Made by a program: the position numbers and the translations under genes
Source of the DNA: Saccopteryx bilineata
Lineage: Eukaryota > Chordata > Mammalia > Chiroptera > Emballonuridae
DNA length: 64,000 nucleotides
Assembly: GCF_036850765.1 (NCBI RefSeq)
Contig: NC_089490.1
Location: 130,662,522-130,726,521 of the forward strand
Direction of reading: 5' to 3'
Shown: in pieces, positions 37,400 to 48,634 of the stretch
How the letters are laid out: each line of letters starts with the position of its first letter
Numbering within the stretch: the first letter of the stretch is position 1
The notes under the pieces: generated by a model
Databases searched by the model: none
What the model was told of the DNA's origin: nothing
Seen by the model: the letters and a program-made list of their open reading frames with translations, nothing else

Positions 37400-40300
37400 T
37401 GATGGCCCCTCTTTGACTGTCCCTGTCTTAGGTTGTTCCTGCCTTCAGGAATCTTACCCGTCATTGACTAACTAGCCATCTTAGGGGCCAAACAGAGTTA
37501 GTTATAGTTATGGGAGTGAGGGAGGAGCAATGTCCCTTCCAAAATGTTTAATTTGTTTTAGCAGCTGATGTTTCTACCTTTTTTTTTTAAAAAAAAACTT
37601 ATAATATATTTTCTTTCTAATTTCTAGAGCTGAATGCTATATAAAGTCTAAGTTGACTGCCTTAGTATCTTCTGGAGCCTCTAGGTCTAGAAGTGTATAG
37701 ACTCTGTAAGCTTTTTATAGTCTATGAAAACTGCAGGGTCTTCCGAGAATCCTGATAACTACCTTAGACAAACTTATGGTTCTTTGTCTTTCTTGAGGTG
37801 GTCTCAGTTGTCCTAAGAGGGGCAGTGTATGTGCAGTGCCGATTCTAACAGTCTTGTTAAGGTTTGAGGCTTCCCTGAGAAAAGGGGATTCTGAGCTTTC
37901 TAACTCTATAGGTCTCTTGGAAAAAAGGATTTAAACTATTTCTTATTATATCTATGCCTCAAGTCCTAAAGATCTAGTTAAAAGTACTAACTGAAATGAC
38001 TAATGTTTCATAAAATAAAGCTTATACTCTACTTAATTATAACCCTTTTATAGTCTAAGAAAACATACCTATTTATGCTGTAACTTTATGTATCCTAACA
38101 GATAATGTCTGAAAGCTCAAGAGAAACAGATTTCTGCTCATATCCTTTAGCTCGTTTAATCTGGGCACAAGACTGAAATGTTCCTTACTACTATAATTAG
38201 TCATCTATTTTCTATTTTCTCCTTTCTATCTATTATGTTGAGAATTCTTCTGTTAAGCTAATTAATAGTAATATTTGTCACTCTGGGTTTGATGACCTAA
38301 CATTGAACAATTAATAATTACTGAATCATTACATTAATAATTATTATTTATACATATATCCTAAAATTTAAATTAAGACTTCAACATTATAGGGCTATGA
38401 AATAGCAAATAAAAAGGAGAATTAACAAAAACTCTTGAAATAACATATACATTTCTATTTTTTTTTTGTATTTTTCTGAAGCTGGAAACGGGGAGAGACA
38501 GTCAGACAGACTCCCACATGCACCCGACCAGGATCCACCCGGCATGCCCACCAAGGGCCGACGCTCTGCCCACCAGGGGGAGATGCTCTGCCCCTCTGGG
38601 GCGTCACTCTGTTGCGACCAGAGCCACTCTAGCACCTGGGGCAGAGGCCAAGGAGCCATCTCCAGCGCCCGGGCCATCTTTGCTCCAATGGAGCCTCGCT
38701 GCGGGAGGGGAAGAGAGAGACAGAGAGGAAGGAGAGGGGGAGGGGTGGAGAAGCAGATGGGTGCTTCTCCTGTGTGCCCTGGCCGGGAATCGAACCCGGG
38801 ACTTCTGCACGCCAGGCCAACGCTCTACCACTGAGCCAACCAGCCAGGGCCAACATATACATTTCTAACATAGAAAATGTTTTTTTCTACAGTAACAGAT
38901 CCTTGGTACAAAAAGGAAGTCTTTGTATTTGGCAGACTATACAATTCTATACTGTATGCCTTAACATTAGTACAAACTTAGTATAATTCACAATAAGAGG
39001 ATTATAAGCTAGTATCCCTAATGAACTACTGATTTATTGAGAAAAATAAGGAATGGCTAAAATGCACTCACTATTTCGTGGCTACCCAGCTGGCAAAGAG
39101 ATGCTAATCCTCTTCTTGACCTACAGTGCTTTATAACATGAAGTCGATATAGAGGTTGGGGTAGCAAACTCAAAAAACACAAATTTTATAAACTCATTTT
39201 TCTAACAGTGGGGTATTCTAGTTTATATAAGGTCCTCAATTTCCTCAGGGACATAGTAATCCTATAATTCCCTGAGGACTCTTTCTTACAACTCTTGACT
39301 ATTATGGCTAAAGCAGTGGGTTTAAGAGGGGCAGTATTTCCTAAATCTTCTTCTTGGGTCTGGCTCTAGGTAGGAGGTGGGGATTCCCTGGAGCCAAAGC
39401 AGAGAAGGAAGGGGGGCTGTAGCAAGGTGGTAGTAGCCTGCCTCTAGCTTACTGCACTGTTATCTTTTGCCTGATTAAGCAGTGGCACAGCCCTTGAGTT
39501 AAGAAAGAGGTTTCTTTGTTATATAATATAAGGGATTCTGTTAGGGGCCTGGGATTCCTCGTGCCCGAGTTGGAGGGGCAGGTGCCTGGAGCTGTGAGGG
39601 GAGCATGCCGCTTCTATTTTTTCCTTTTCTCTGCTGCTTCTCATGCAGCCAGCTGCAGCCTGGCTGCCTTTCCTTACTCCTGCTGTCTCTGCTGCCATAC
39701 TCGGCTGCATCCTGGCTATGCCACTCACTTGTGGGTAGGTGCCTGGTGGTAGTACGCTAGACTGCCTGTGCTTTCTCTGGGTCTAGCAATCCTTGATTTG
39801 GCCATTCTGCTCTAAAGTTGGCTATTTTAATTTGCAGAGAGTTTTCAATGTATCTTCTTAATATTAATTCCTACCTTGTATTTTCTAAATGGGTAAAAAC
39901 TTCTTTGGGTCAGTAGGTGGATATCTGAATATCTGAGAGTAGTTTCTACTCTACACTTGCTCTAGCACTCTCTTAGGTTTTTAGTTAGTTCTTATAATTT
40001 GTGGGCTTGTTTATGAATTTCCCTTTAATTTGCCCTCTGGTTTTACGCCAGAAATTTCCAATTAAAGTACCTCAAGTACTTCAAGGCTAAGTACCTCACA
40101 CAAGAGGAAAGATAGGAGCTAATAAACAAAGCACTTTCCTCAAGGGAAAAGTTGGACAGACAGCCTTAAAACTAGAGGCCTTGGATCTAAGAAAAGAGAT
40201 CTTAATGGGTCCAGGGAAGGTGGCTTCAAACTAGAAAATGTAATGAGAGATTTCTCTGACGAACAAAGAGAAACTTCAGAACAGACAAATTACTATGTAC

Positions 40301-40700
40301 ATTTACACTTGACTTTTAGGCACAGTTCAACAGACAAAGGAAGGGGGTTCCCTGTCAGGGGCCTCTCAGGTGCTCTCCTGGCCACATCTCTAGTGGGAGC
40401 TACAGACTGGAAACTGAAACTCAGGTGCAGGCACCAGAGATCGATCCCTACTTACACACTAATCACTCAGGGGTTCTCAGATAGAAATAATAAAAGCCAA
40501 GAATGAGCTCTTGACATAAACAGATGAACAAACAGCACAGAGGTGTTCTAGGAAGCCTGAGACAGGACTTAATTCTCTACTAATGCCTTGGTTCTGGAGA
40601 GTCTCAAATTGACTAGTTACAAAGAGAAAAGCTAGAATTCAGTAAAGCAAAAGATTTGCCTTACTTACCTCCGGAGGTCAGAATTTACACTCCTTAATTT
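37400..40700 (-). other. ERV interior with no recognised domains
   Basis: Lies where RT, protease and most of gag should be. No RT motif or zinc knuckle was convincing and no long open frame exists. It contains a SINE A at 38457-38851. Confidence 0.5.
38457..38851 (-). mobile_element. SINE family A inserted in the ERV
   Basis: Near-consensus copy in reverse: A tail at the left, head 'gctctaccactgagccaaccagccagggc' at the right. The perfect duplication AACATATACATTTCT lies at 38442-38456 and 38852-38866. Confidence 0.95.
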
Positions 40701-40879
40701 TGTTGAGTCTGGGGGCTGGGGGTGTCTTTCAGGAAGTTTTCCGAGACCCACAGGAAAATTGGAGCCCTGGAATGTCTCAGGAGGTGCCCCTCCTAGAGAT
40801 CTAGTGGGGTCAGGCAACCCTCCAGAGAGGCCGACTGGTCCGGGTGTCTAGGACACCTGAAGATGACTGATTGAACCTG

Positions 40880-41078
40880 ATAAGCAAGAGGATATTAGTA
40901 GATCCCTTGGAAGGCCAGTTCCCTAGGGGGGCACTGGCCACTCTAACTCACACAGAATGTGTAGTCTCCCGGAGCTAACAATAGCTCCATAGTTTGCAGC
41001 TTCTTTCTTGAAGTCCTGAAAATTATTCAAAAAACATTGAAGTAGCATACCCTTAGCACAAGAAGCAAACTGACCCAT
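40880..41078 (-). pseudogene. ERV gag start remnant (matrix)
   Basis: At 41078 the minus strand starts MGQ, the myristoylation-type N-terminus of gammaretroviral gag, and continues open through a short matrix-like stretch with a C-LEWP block before a stop near 40930. The site is about 430 bp after the PBS, as expected for the leader of this virus group. Confidence 0.65.
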
Positions 41079-41514
41079 ATTGACGGACTTGACAAGGTCT
41101 AGACTGAGGAAGACAACTAGACAAACACTCCACCAAGAACATATAGACAGACAAAAAACAAACCAGACAAAACCAAACCTGGAACCCGATTGGCCAACAA
41201 ACTGAACCTGATCTCAAACCTGAGATTGCTAGCCACCAAACCTGAGATCACTGGCCACTGTCGTGTGCCAGGATCTGGTCGCGGAGGTTATGCTGTGTCC
41301 AGCACTACTGCTGACCCCCCTGGGGGTGCCCCTACTTGTCCCGACCCAGTTGCTTACCAGCAATATCTGAGGAATGTCTCTCAGAGATCTCCCCCTAGGC
41401 AGGTGCTCCTCTGGTTCCTTGGTGCCTGAGGCTGAGGAACATCTCTCAGAGCTCTCCCCCTAGGCAGGGCACCTGAAGGCCCAAATGGGCCTGATTACCA
41501 GAAAAGTCTGGCAA

Positions 41515-41532
41515 ATCCCCGACGAGCCCCCA
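41515..41532 (-). other. Primer-binding site, tRNA-Pro type
   Basis: TGGGGGCTCGTCGGGGAT on the minus strand, adjacent to the 5' LTR. One mismatch to the tRNA-Pro complement. Confidence 0.85.
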
Positions 41533-41534
41533 AA

Positions 41535-41873
41535 TGTTGTGATTAACCTGTAAGTAACGGAACTAGAGCCCAAATTGATTAGGAATTTGGAGAGCTGCTC
41601 AGGGGGAGAGGGGTATATATAGACAAAACCACAAGGTTACAGTTACTTCAGCACATTTGTACAATATTTTTGCAAAAGTACACACTGTTCTAAGATAATA
41701 AACTGCCTTCCTGCAATATCTGCAGGGCTGATGCACAAGAAACACATCCTGCTTCTGTTGGTAAGACTAGGAATGCTGAGGCTGTGAGAATTTTTTACTT
41801 TATCTGTAGCTATAAGCTAAATTGGGTCAGGGGTCCTCCCCAGAATGGGCTGGCATGTCAGTGCCCACACTCC
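41535..41873 (-). repeat. 5' LTR of gamma-type ERV, with internal deletion
   Basis: Matches 35513-35897 but lacks about 57 bp around the AATAAA signal (join at 'gagagct|gctcag', with AGCT-like microhomology). The right end is diverged from CA. Confidence 0.85.
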
Positions 41874-41929
41874 ATCCTCACTGGCCAGTCTGACTTTCCT
41901 AAGAGCCTACTGAGAGACCCTCCTCACAA

Positions 41930-43260
41930 TCTTGTTTCTTAAGGTGAAGCAGATGAGAGGTTGAGAATGAATGTCATCACGGTGTAGAAAAGGGTCAGAA
42001 ACTTTCCTGCCCTCTGGGAAGATGGGCTTGGGCTGGGTTTAGCCACCAGTGATGCTGTAGTAGAAGAGGAGCTCAATGGCCAGGTGAGAGAAACAGGTTT
42101 TGAAGCCTTGCTCCTCCCCTCTGGGGACTGCATGGTCAGCACTGCCCCACGATGTGTCCTTGGAGACAAGGATGAGTACAAACCACCCCATTGGGAAGAT
42201 CATGTTGACCACTGAGATCTGGGGCTTTATGACCTTGTGTCCCCATAGGTCAGGTGGGTCAGAGCAGAGACCCTGAAAAGTTGTCCACCTAGTAGTGATG
42301 GCAATGGGGCAGCTTCATGGTGGTAGACAATTGCACCAAGGTGCCAAACATCCTACTTACCCATACCAGGAAGAGCAGCCTGACACAAGTGCAGGTGCAT
42401 GATGACCATAGTATCAGAATGTAGTGGAATAACCCCTTGCATGGCCTTGGATGGGAACACAGCCAACAAGAAATGAATGTTTTGCCAAGAAAGTTGTTTT
42501 GTGACTTGAAGGCGGGTCACTGAAACAGGTCTATGTGACTGAAGGCAGTTGCTGGACTTTTCTCAGTAAAACATTGCCATAAGAATTCTGTACTTTCCAA
42601 GGTTATCCCTTAAGATAAGGAGAGGAATATTGTGGGATCCATAGAAGCAATAGCAATTAATGCCTTCTGATATTATGTTGTTACTAAGCTATCTTGCAGG
42701 TGCACTCTATATATCTTTAAGTAAAAGTTACTCTTGATGTTATGCCAATTTCTCAGTAAACAAACTTTTTGAAGTCTTGTGAATAAAATTAGGACACTGC
42801 ATGAACTCGGGGCCATTTGTCTGAGCGAGCAGTGGTCCTTTGCTAGTCCTTGATGATTTTGTCTGCTGATCTCTCTCTCTGCGCCCCCAACTCACAACAA
42901 CATCAGAGTCAGTACATGTCCACACAGTGCTGGAAGGTGGTGACCAGCAGCAGCTCTCAGTCTTAGGAAAATATAGAGCTGGACTGCACATCTCAGGTGG
43001 CTGATGATCTTGTGCAGCCCCAGAGGTTGACAAGCATCTGAGCGGGTGCTGGTGAAGCAGAAGTCTAGGAGCAGGAGGTAGCTGAAGAAGAAGCACATGG
43101 ATGTGTACAAGGGGTGGCTCAGGTAGAACACCAAGATGATGATGATGTTCCTTATCAGGGTGACCATGTAAAGGATGGATACAAACACAGACAGGGCCAC
43201 TTCCAGCTTGGGGTTATCCAAGACCCTGAAAGAATAAAACCATGTGGAAGGGTGTAATTG
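41930..43260 (-). pseudogene. Olfactory receptor pseudogene 1 (family 2-like), split by an LTR
   Basis: Olfactory receptors are seven-transmembrane G-protein-coupled odorant receptors with a single coding exon of about 310 codons. The N-terminal half is visible at 43221-42901: a DNPKLE stretch, TM1 ending in a GN-like 'RNIIIIL', then HPLYTSMCFFFSYLLLLDFCFT, recalling the OR 'PMYFFLS.LS..D.CF' block. After the LTR, translations from 42463 to 41930 give a degraded DRYVAVC-region equivalent, a RSKAF-type block and the C-terminal SSQRAGKFLTLFYTVMTFILN, equivalent to the OR 'GK...LFY..VTP.LNP' signature. Multiple frameshifts and stops. It is certainly non-coding, and the exact subfamily cannot be assigned. 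Confidence 0.85.
42470..42894 (+). mobile_element. Solo LTR-like insertion inside OR pseudogene 1
   Basis: 425 bp of non-OR sequence is bounded by a 6-bp direct repeat CAACAA (42464-42469 and 42895-42900), exactly where OR coding sequence is interrupted. It has CTATATAT near 42706 and AATAAA near 42782, in LTR order on the plus strand. A 6-bp duplication is typical of class II (ERVK/betaretrovirus-like) insertions. The left end lacks an obvious TG. Confidence 0.6.
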
Positions 43261-44335
43261 GTGTGTCCATCCAGCACCCGCCAGGAATGGGAAGGGGCAT
43301 TACATTGATTAGAGGAGGCAGAGAGGAGCAGTGTCTGGTTTTACCATAATCTCCTGTCCCATACTAATACTTTCTGCAATCTTTCTGGCCTTTCCTTCAT
43401 GTTGCTCCCTTCTTGGGCATTCTGTTCATTTCTTTAGACTTTTGGGATTCCAAAAATGCAGAGAACCTTTGACTAAGGGGAACACACATGCTGATCTTTA
43501 TCCCTTTGAGTAAGAAATATGTGACTCATGTGCATGGGATTTTCAATTCCTTGAGTCAGGATGCATGTCAGCATCCTCCAAAGAGACATGCACAGTAGAG
43601 CACTCACTAAGCATTTATTGATTTGCAGCTTCAGTCTGACCATCTCCAGTTCTGACCATTGCTTTTCTCTCTGCAAAGCCAATACAACAGCATGAGCTGT
43701 TTCTGATACTTCTCATTATAACCAATCATAAAGCCAATATACACTATTGTTCCATATTTGTGACTTTTCAGCTGACACCACGAACCCAAAAAATTTTTGT
43801 GATGCATTTTTTCATCAGTATTATTATTATTATTCAAGGAGGATTTTCTGTTTTCTTCATTTTTCCACTACCCTCCAATCTGTGAGCAGTTTGGTGGGAG
43901 TTCCCTACTTGTAGCTACAGGTGCTAGCACAGCATGGTGCCGTGGAAATGCAGGGAAATGAAGGGCCATTTTCTGCCATGCTCTAGTAGGGACATGGCAG
44001 GGTGGGATGGGTTAACTTTCTTTCTGGTGACTTCCTCCCTCCTTTTCCTGTATTCCCTGACTCCTTGGCAATATTTCCCAGGATCTCAGTGCTCTGTGTT
44101 TCCCTGTGGTCCCAGATTTCTGTGTCTCAGTTTAGTAGTGACATTGGTAAATGCCCTGCATTACTGACAGAAGCAGCCTTCAATGGCATGGTCATGAGCT
44201 ATGAGTGGCAGTCCTAATTTTGCTTCTAAAAAGGTACTCAGTCACCACCTAATTGCTCCACGAACAAACTATATTTTGTCCATCATCATGTATTTATCTG
44301 AAACATTTATTCTGCGTATAGTCTCTAACTTCCTA
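43261..44335. other. Unassigned sequence
   Basis: No gene or repeat recognised, apart from a short (ATT)n run near 43822. Confidence 0.4.
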
Positions 44336-44340
44336 CATTT

Positions 44341-44665
44341 TTTTAAGTGAGAGGAGGGGAGAGACAGACTCTTACATACAGCCCAGTTGGGATCCACCCA
44401 GCACCCCCCATCTGGGGCCAATGCTTTGCCCATCTGGGGCCATGCTTGCAACCAACTGAGGGGGAGGCTCCATGGAACCATCCTCAATGCCCAGGGCTTA
44501 TATGCTTGAGTCAATTGAGCTATTGTTGCAGGAGGGGAAGACTGAGGTTGGGGGAAGGAGCAGAAGCAGATAGTCACCTCTTCTGAGTGCCCTGATTGGG
44601 AATTGAACCCAGGACTTTCACACACTAGGTGGACATTTTACCACGGAGCTAACTGACCAGGGCCA
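44341..44665 (-). mobile_element. SINE family A, older diverged copy
   Basis: Reversed order of family A: 'gggatccacccagcacccccc', 'ggggccaatgctttgccc', 'ggcgcag'-like purine tract, then 'cacctcttctgagtgccctg...accagggcca'. Many substitutions. Confidence 0.8.
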
Positions 44666-45723
44666 CTTTATCTACATTTCTAAACAAAATGACTGTGGTC
44701 AGTTCCAAGCTTGTATTATGCTATAAGCCCTGGTCCTTTCACTCCAAGCTCAGGAACCATCATCTGTTACCTGTGTTGTGGAATATTTTCTATAATAACT
44801 TCTCTTCAATTAGATCATGTTCACTCCACCAATGGTGGACTTCTTAAACTCTTACTATTTTCACAGCTGTCTGACCTTTCTAAGCTTAACTGCAGCCACT
44901 CACATCAACCTGCCCAACATTGGTTAGTACAAATCCTTGAGGACCCAAGGATTGATGGAAACTTCTGTGTTTTTCTTTTGTTCCTGTCAACATTCATGTA
45001 TTTCCAGAGAACTCTCGAGTCAGCAGATGTGCATACGCTTACCACACAGTGTTCTCAATGTAATGACACAACTGGTGTTGAGAAGGGCAGAGGGCTGTGT
45101 GCCCAGACAGAGGTCACGGAGAGTGAGGGGCTAGGACAGACCCTGGGAAGGGACAGCGAGAGCTGATGTCATTGCCTTTCCAGTCCTCAGCTGCTAGCTC
45201 TAGCAGTTTAGCGACCTCTTTTTTCTCTCCATGAACACCCTCCATTGGCTGCATATTTCTGCATGAGGTGCTTGGTTTTTTAGAATTATCTGAACACTAC
45301 AACAACAACAAAAAACATATGCCGATCTTAAAACCTATTATTTTGAATGTCCCTGAGCTCATTCTTGGTGAATTCATATAATTTCTACTATTTATTTTGA
45401 TCAATGATTCAATGTAAAATAAACAACACATTAATGTGAGGATCATAGTGCTGTAGCAGCACAGTTCAATGGTCTCTCCTACGATGACCCAGCTTATTAG
45501 CAATGGAAATGTCCAAAACAATTACAAGAAAAGGGTTGGTTTTTAGAGGTTTTCTTCCTTCTCAGCCTCTAAAGCCATACAAAGGTATGCAAATCAGGGA
45601 TAGACTTTTCAAACAAAGACTGTCATTCTCATTGATTCCAACCCAGTCAGATCCAGGTTACCTGTTTTTTGGAAAGAAAGACCTTGCTTCTGTTCTTTGA
45701 CTAAGTGCTCTGCCTTCAAGTTC
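44666..45723. other. Unassigned sequence
   Basis: No gene or repeat recognised. A 151-codon plus-strand frame at 44711-45166 resembles no protein family I know. Confidence 0.4.
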
Positions 45724-45736
45724 CTAGGCCTTATAT

Positions 45737-45958
45737 ATATATATATATTTTTTAAAACCCTGTTGCCATTTTTTTTATTTATTCATTTTAGAGAGGAGAG
45801 AGAGAGAGAGAGAGAGCAGAGACAGAGAGAGAGAAAGGGGGAGGAGCTGGAAGCATCAACTCCCATATGTGCCTTGACCAGGCAAGCCCAGGGTTTCGAA
45901 CCGGCGACCTCAGCATTTCCAGTTCGACGCTTTATCCACTGCGCCACCACAGGTCAGG
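45737..45958 (-). mobile_element. SINE family B
   Basis: Reversed head 'gacgctttatccactgcgccaccacaggtcagg' at the right and (AG)n tail at the left. The perfect duplication CTAGGCCTTATAT lies at 45724-45736 and 45959-45971. Confidence 0.94.
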
Positions 45959-45984
45959 CTAGGCCTTATATTTTTTCAGATAAA

Positions 45985-46145
45985 GTTGCTTCTTTTCTCC
46001 CCACCCCACCGGGCTGTATTGAAATAATTGATGTATAACATGGAGTAAGTTTCAGGTGTACAACGTATTGATACGATACACACATGTATTGCAAATTGAG
46101 GACCACCACAACCTTCGCTAACACCTTCATCATGTCACATAATTT
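45985..46145 (-). repeat. Ancient L1 3'UTR fragment (L1MB/L1MC-like)
   Basis: 'tgatgtataacatgg...tttcaggtgtacaacgtattgatacgatac...attgcaaattgaggaccaccacaa' is the reverse of the well-known L1M 3'UTR order. Confidence 0.65.
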
Positions 46146-46169
46146 CCATTTCTTTTTCTTTTTCTTTTT

Positions 46170-46670
46170 TAATTAAGTGAAAAGCGAGGAGGCAGACTGA
46201 CTCCCGCAGGCACTCGGATTGGGATCCACCCGGCAAACCTCTTACAGCAGTGATCCCCGACCTTTTTTGGGCCACAGACCGGGTTAATGTCAGAAAATAT
46301 TTTCACGGACCGGCCTTTAAAGGGTGGGACAGATAAATGCACAAAATAAAATTATGCGACCGGCGTAAAAACTGTGGTATTTTAAAATATAATTGTCGAA
46401 CTTACGAGACAAGGGTCAAGAGTGAGTCTTAGATGGATGTAACAGAGGGAATGTGGTCATTTTTAAATGACTAGATTTAAAATGAAAGATTTAACTACAT
46501 CGTTCAGACTTAAATATAAATAAAACAAAAATAATGTAAGTTATTTATTCTTTTTTTGCAGACTGGTACCAAATGGCCCATGGATCAGTACCGGTCCGTG
46601 GCCTGAGAGTTGGGGACCACTGCCTTACAGGGTGATGCTCTGCCCCTCTGGGCTCTGTGCCTCCCTGCCA
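46170..46670 (-). repeat. SINE family A fragment split by a hAT element
   Basis: 46170-46247 carries 'gaggcagactgactcccgcaggcac...gatccacccggcaaacc', the reversed family A end. The next piece, 'ggtgatgctctgcccctctggg', resumes at 46631 after the hAT element. Confidence 0.65.
46248..46622. mobile_element. Non-autonomous hAT DNA transposon, 375 bp
   Basis: The terminal inverted repeats are CAGTGATCCCCGACC at the left and, read in reverse, CAGTGGTCCCCAACT at the right (imperfect). They are flanked by an 8-bp duplication TCTTACAG / CCTTACAG (46240-46247 and 46623-46630). Ends and 8-bp target duplication are diagnostic of hAT elements. The interior has no transposase, so it was moved in trans. 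It inserted into a SINE A, so it postdates that SINE copy. Confidence 0.85.
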
Positions 46671-47109
46671 GCCTCTTTGGCTCCACCTTGGTGGCCATTG
46701 CTGTGGGGCTACAATGGGGACACTAACCCTGTGGTGGCCCCTGGAGTGTGGAGGGTCCTTGTGCAAGGTGGGCCGGTGAGTTGGTGGTGACAGCACCAGG
46801 CTGTGTGTTAGGTCCTGGTGAAGCTCATCTTCCCACCGCAAGTGTGTACCCTTTGACCGCAGTCTCACATCAGGCCCACCCCCCCACCTGCCCTCCAGCC
46901 CACGGAAACCACATCTGGGATTGACGGTGCAGCTGTTTTGGATTCCATGTGTGAAGGATAGCACACAGCATTTGTCCTTCTTGGCCTGTCATGGACACGA
47001 TATCCCCAGCTCCCCTGTGCTGTTACAGATGGCAGGATTTCCTTCTTTCCCATGGATCAATACCACTCCGTCATTTTGAACTTGGTTTTCTCAGACTGCT
47101 TGAAACACT
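46671..47109. other. Mostly unassigned, possible L1M scrap near 47030
   Basis: 'agatggcaggatttccttc' at 47028-47046 resembles the ORF2 end of older L1s. Otherwise nothing was recognised. Confidence 0.35.
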
Positions 47110-47119
47110 TATGATTCTT

Positions 47120-47517
47120 CTTTTTTTTTTTTTTTTCATTTTTCTGAAGCTGGAAACGGAGAGACAGTCAGACAGACTCCCGCATGCGCCCGACCGGGAT
47201 CCACCCAGCACGCCCACCATGGGGCGACACTCTGCCCACCAGGGGGCGATGCTCTGCCCATTCTGGGCATCGCCATGTTGCGACCAGAGCCACTCTAGCG
47301 CCTGAGGCAGCGGCCACAGAGCCATTCCCAGCGCCCGGGCCATCCCTGCTCCAATGGAGCCCTGGCTGCGGGAGGGTAAGAGAGAGACAGAGAGGAAAGC
47401 GCAGTGGAGGGGTGGAGAAGCAAATGGGCGCTTCTCCTGTGTGCCCTGGCTGGGAATCGAACCCGGGTCCTCCGCACGCTAGGCCAACGCTCTACCGCTG
47501 AGCCAACCGGCCAGGGC
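47120..47517 (-). mobile_element. SINE family A
   Basis: Near-consensus, reversed; head 'gctctaccgctgagccaaccggccagggc' at the right. The duplication TATGATTCTT / TATTATTCTT (47110-47119 and 47518-47527) has one mismatch. Confidence 0.92.
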
Positions 47518-47527
47518 TATTATTCTT

Positions 47528-48630
47528 ATAATTATTATGCCTTGAATATATTCACTGCTCCCTTCAACCTCACCATTATAGCCTGTTCCAAAGCCATCAC
47601 TTGGGTTCCTGCTTTTTTCTCAGATGTATTTTATAGTGTTTCAGATCACTTCTGGTTGCAACTTGAGAAAGGGGTAAATGACTTACCTACAGGATATATG
47701 GTCATTAAAAGGGGGCTGGGGTAAGAGACCTGATTTTATTAGCATGCTGGGGCACAGAATTGGAGACAAATGACAACTAGTGCCCTGAAAGGTCATGCCT
47801 ATTCTGAGAAGATTCAGCTGAGATGGAGAAGGCCACTGGGACTGCTTCTCAGATGAAAATGAGCCGTTACATCTGAATACTTTCTGTGGCGGGTTCTCAG
47901 TCACCTCAGGACCTAACTGTGCCTGCTCTGAGCTATGAGAGATGGGTTTCCACTATCACAGCTTCCACCATAAAAGATTTCTGTGCTGTTTTTCTAAGGT
48001 GCTTACATTAGACTTTTTTGTTCATAAACCAATTCAGCAAGTAGAAATCTCAACAAATCCTACTGGCCTTCAGAATGTTCTCAATCTGGCTTCCATTTCA
48101 TGCTCTCCTTTGGTCAGGTGTTTGGATTCAGAAAGTAATCTACTTCATTTTTGGAACTTTTTTCAAAGCTACATAAAATTTCTGGAGATTTTAATATATA
48201 GAGAAGAACATACATTTATCCTAAGTAATATAAGATTATGTTTCAGTCTCACGTTGTATATATTTATGAGTAAAAAAGATTGGAGAGAGACCCATGGGAG
48301 AAAGAAGAAAAGCAGTAAGATTAGAAAAGGGAGAAGACTCAGGGATTTAGGAATTAAGTCATTTGATGCACATTTATGAATGCCGATTCTCTTTAAGGAA
48401 TTCTTATAAACACATGGCCTCCTAGAATTAAATACTGTTGGGGAAGGTAGGATACTGTGGGCACTGTGATCACATAAGAGGGGAAATGTTTTGGACAGGA
48501 GATTTGGGGAAATCCTAAAATCTCTAAAAAGAATGTACAGTGTTTGGTGATTGGCTCCCTAAGTGAAAGTTCTCTGAGCACGTGACACACCTGCTGGGTG
48601 TTCTGGAACCATCGGGGAGTGGCACGTCCA
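47528..48630. other. Unassigned sequence downstream of OR pseudogene 2
   Basis: AT-rich, with no gene or repeat recognised. Confidence 0.4.
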
Positions 48631-48634
48631 GTCT

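Larger units (their letters stand above)
35513..41873 (-). mobile_element. Gamma-type endogenous retrovirus, tRNA-Pro PBS, decayed
   Basis: Two LTRs flank about 5.6 kb of internal sequence, including a later SINE A. The 18-bp PBS read on the minus strand, at 41532-41515, is TGGGGGCTCGTCGGGGAT, one base off the canonical tRNA-Pro site used by murine-type gammaretroviruses, with the usual TT between LTR and PBS. A purine-rich AGTGGGGAA precedes the 3' LTR on the minus strand (about 35899-35908). A possible duplication CCCAC lies at 35508-35512 and 41874-41878. Gag start, RNase H and integrase traces are recognisable, but no long open frame survives and no env was identified. Confidence 0.88.

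Noticed and set aside
44711..45166. 151-codon plus-strand open frame
   Set aside because: No recognisable homology or codon pattern, in unique non-coding sequence.
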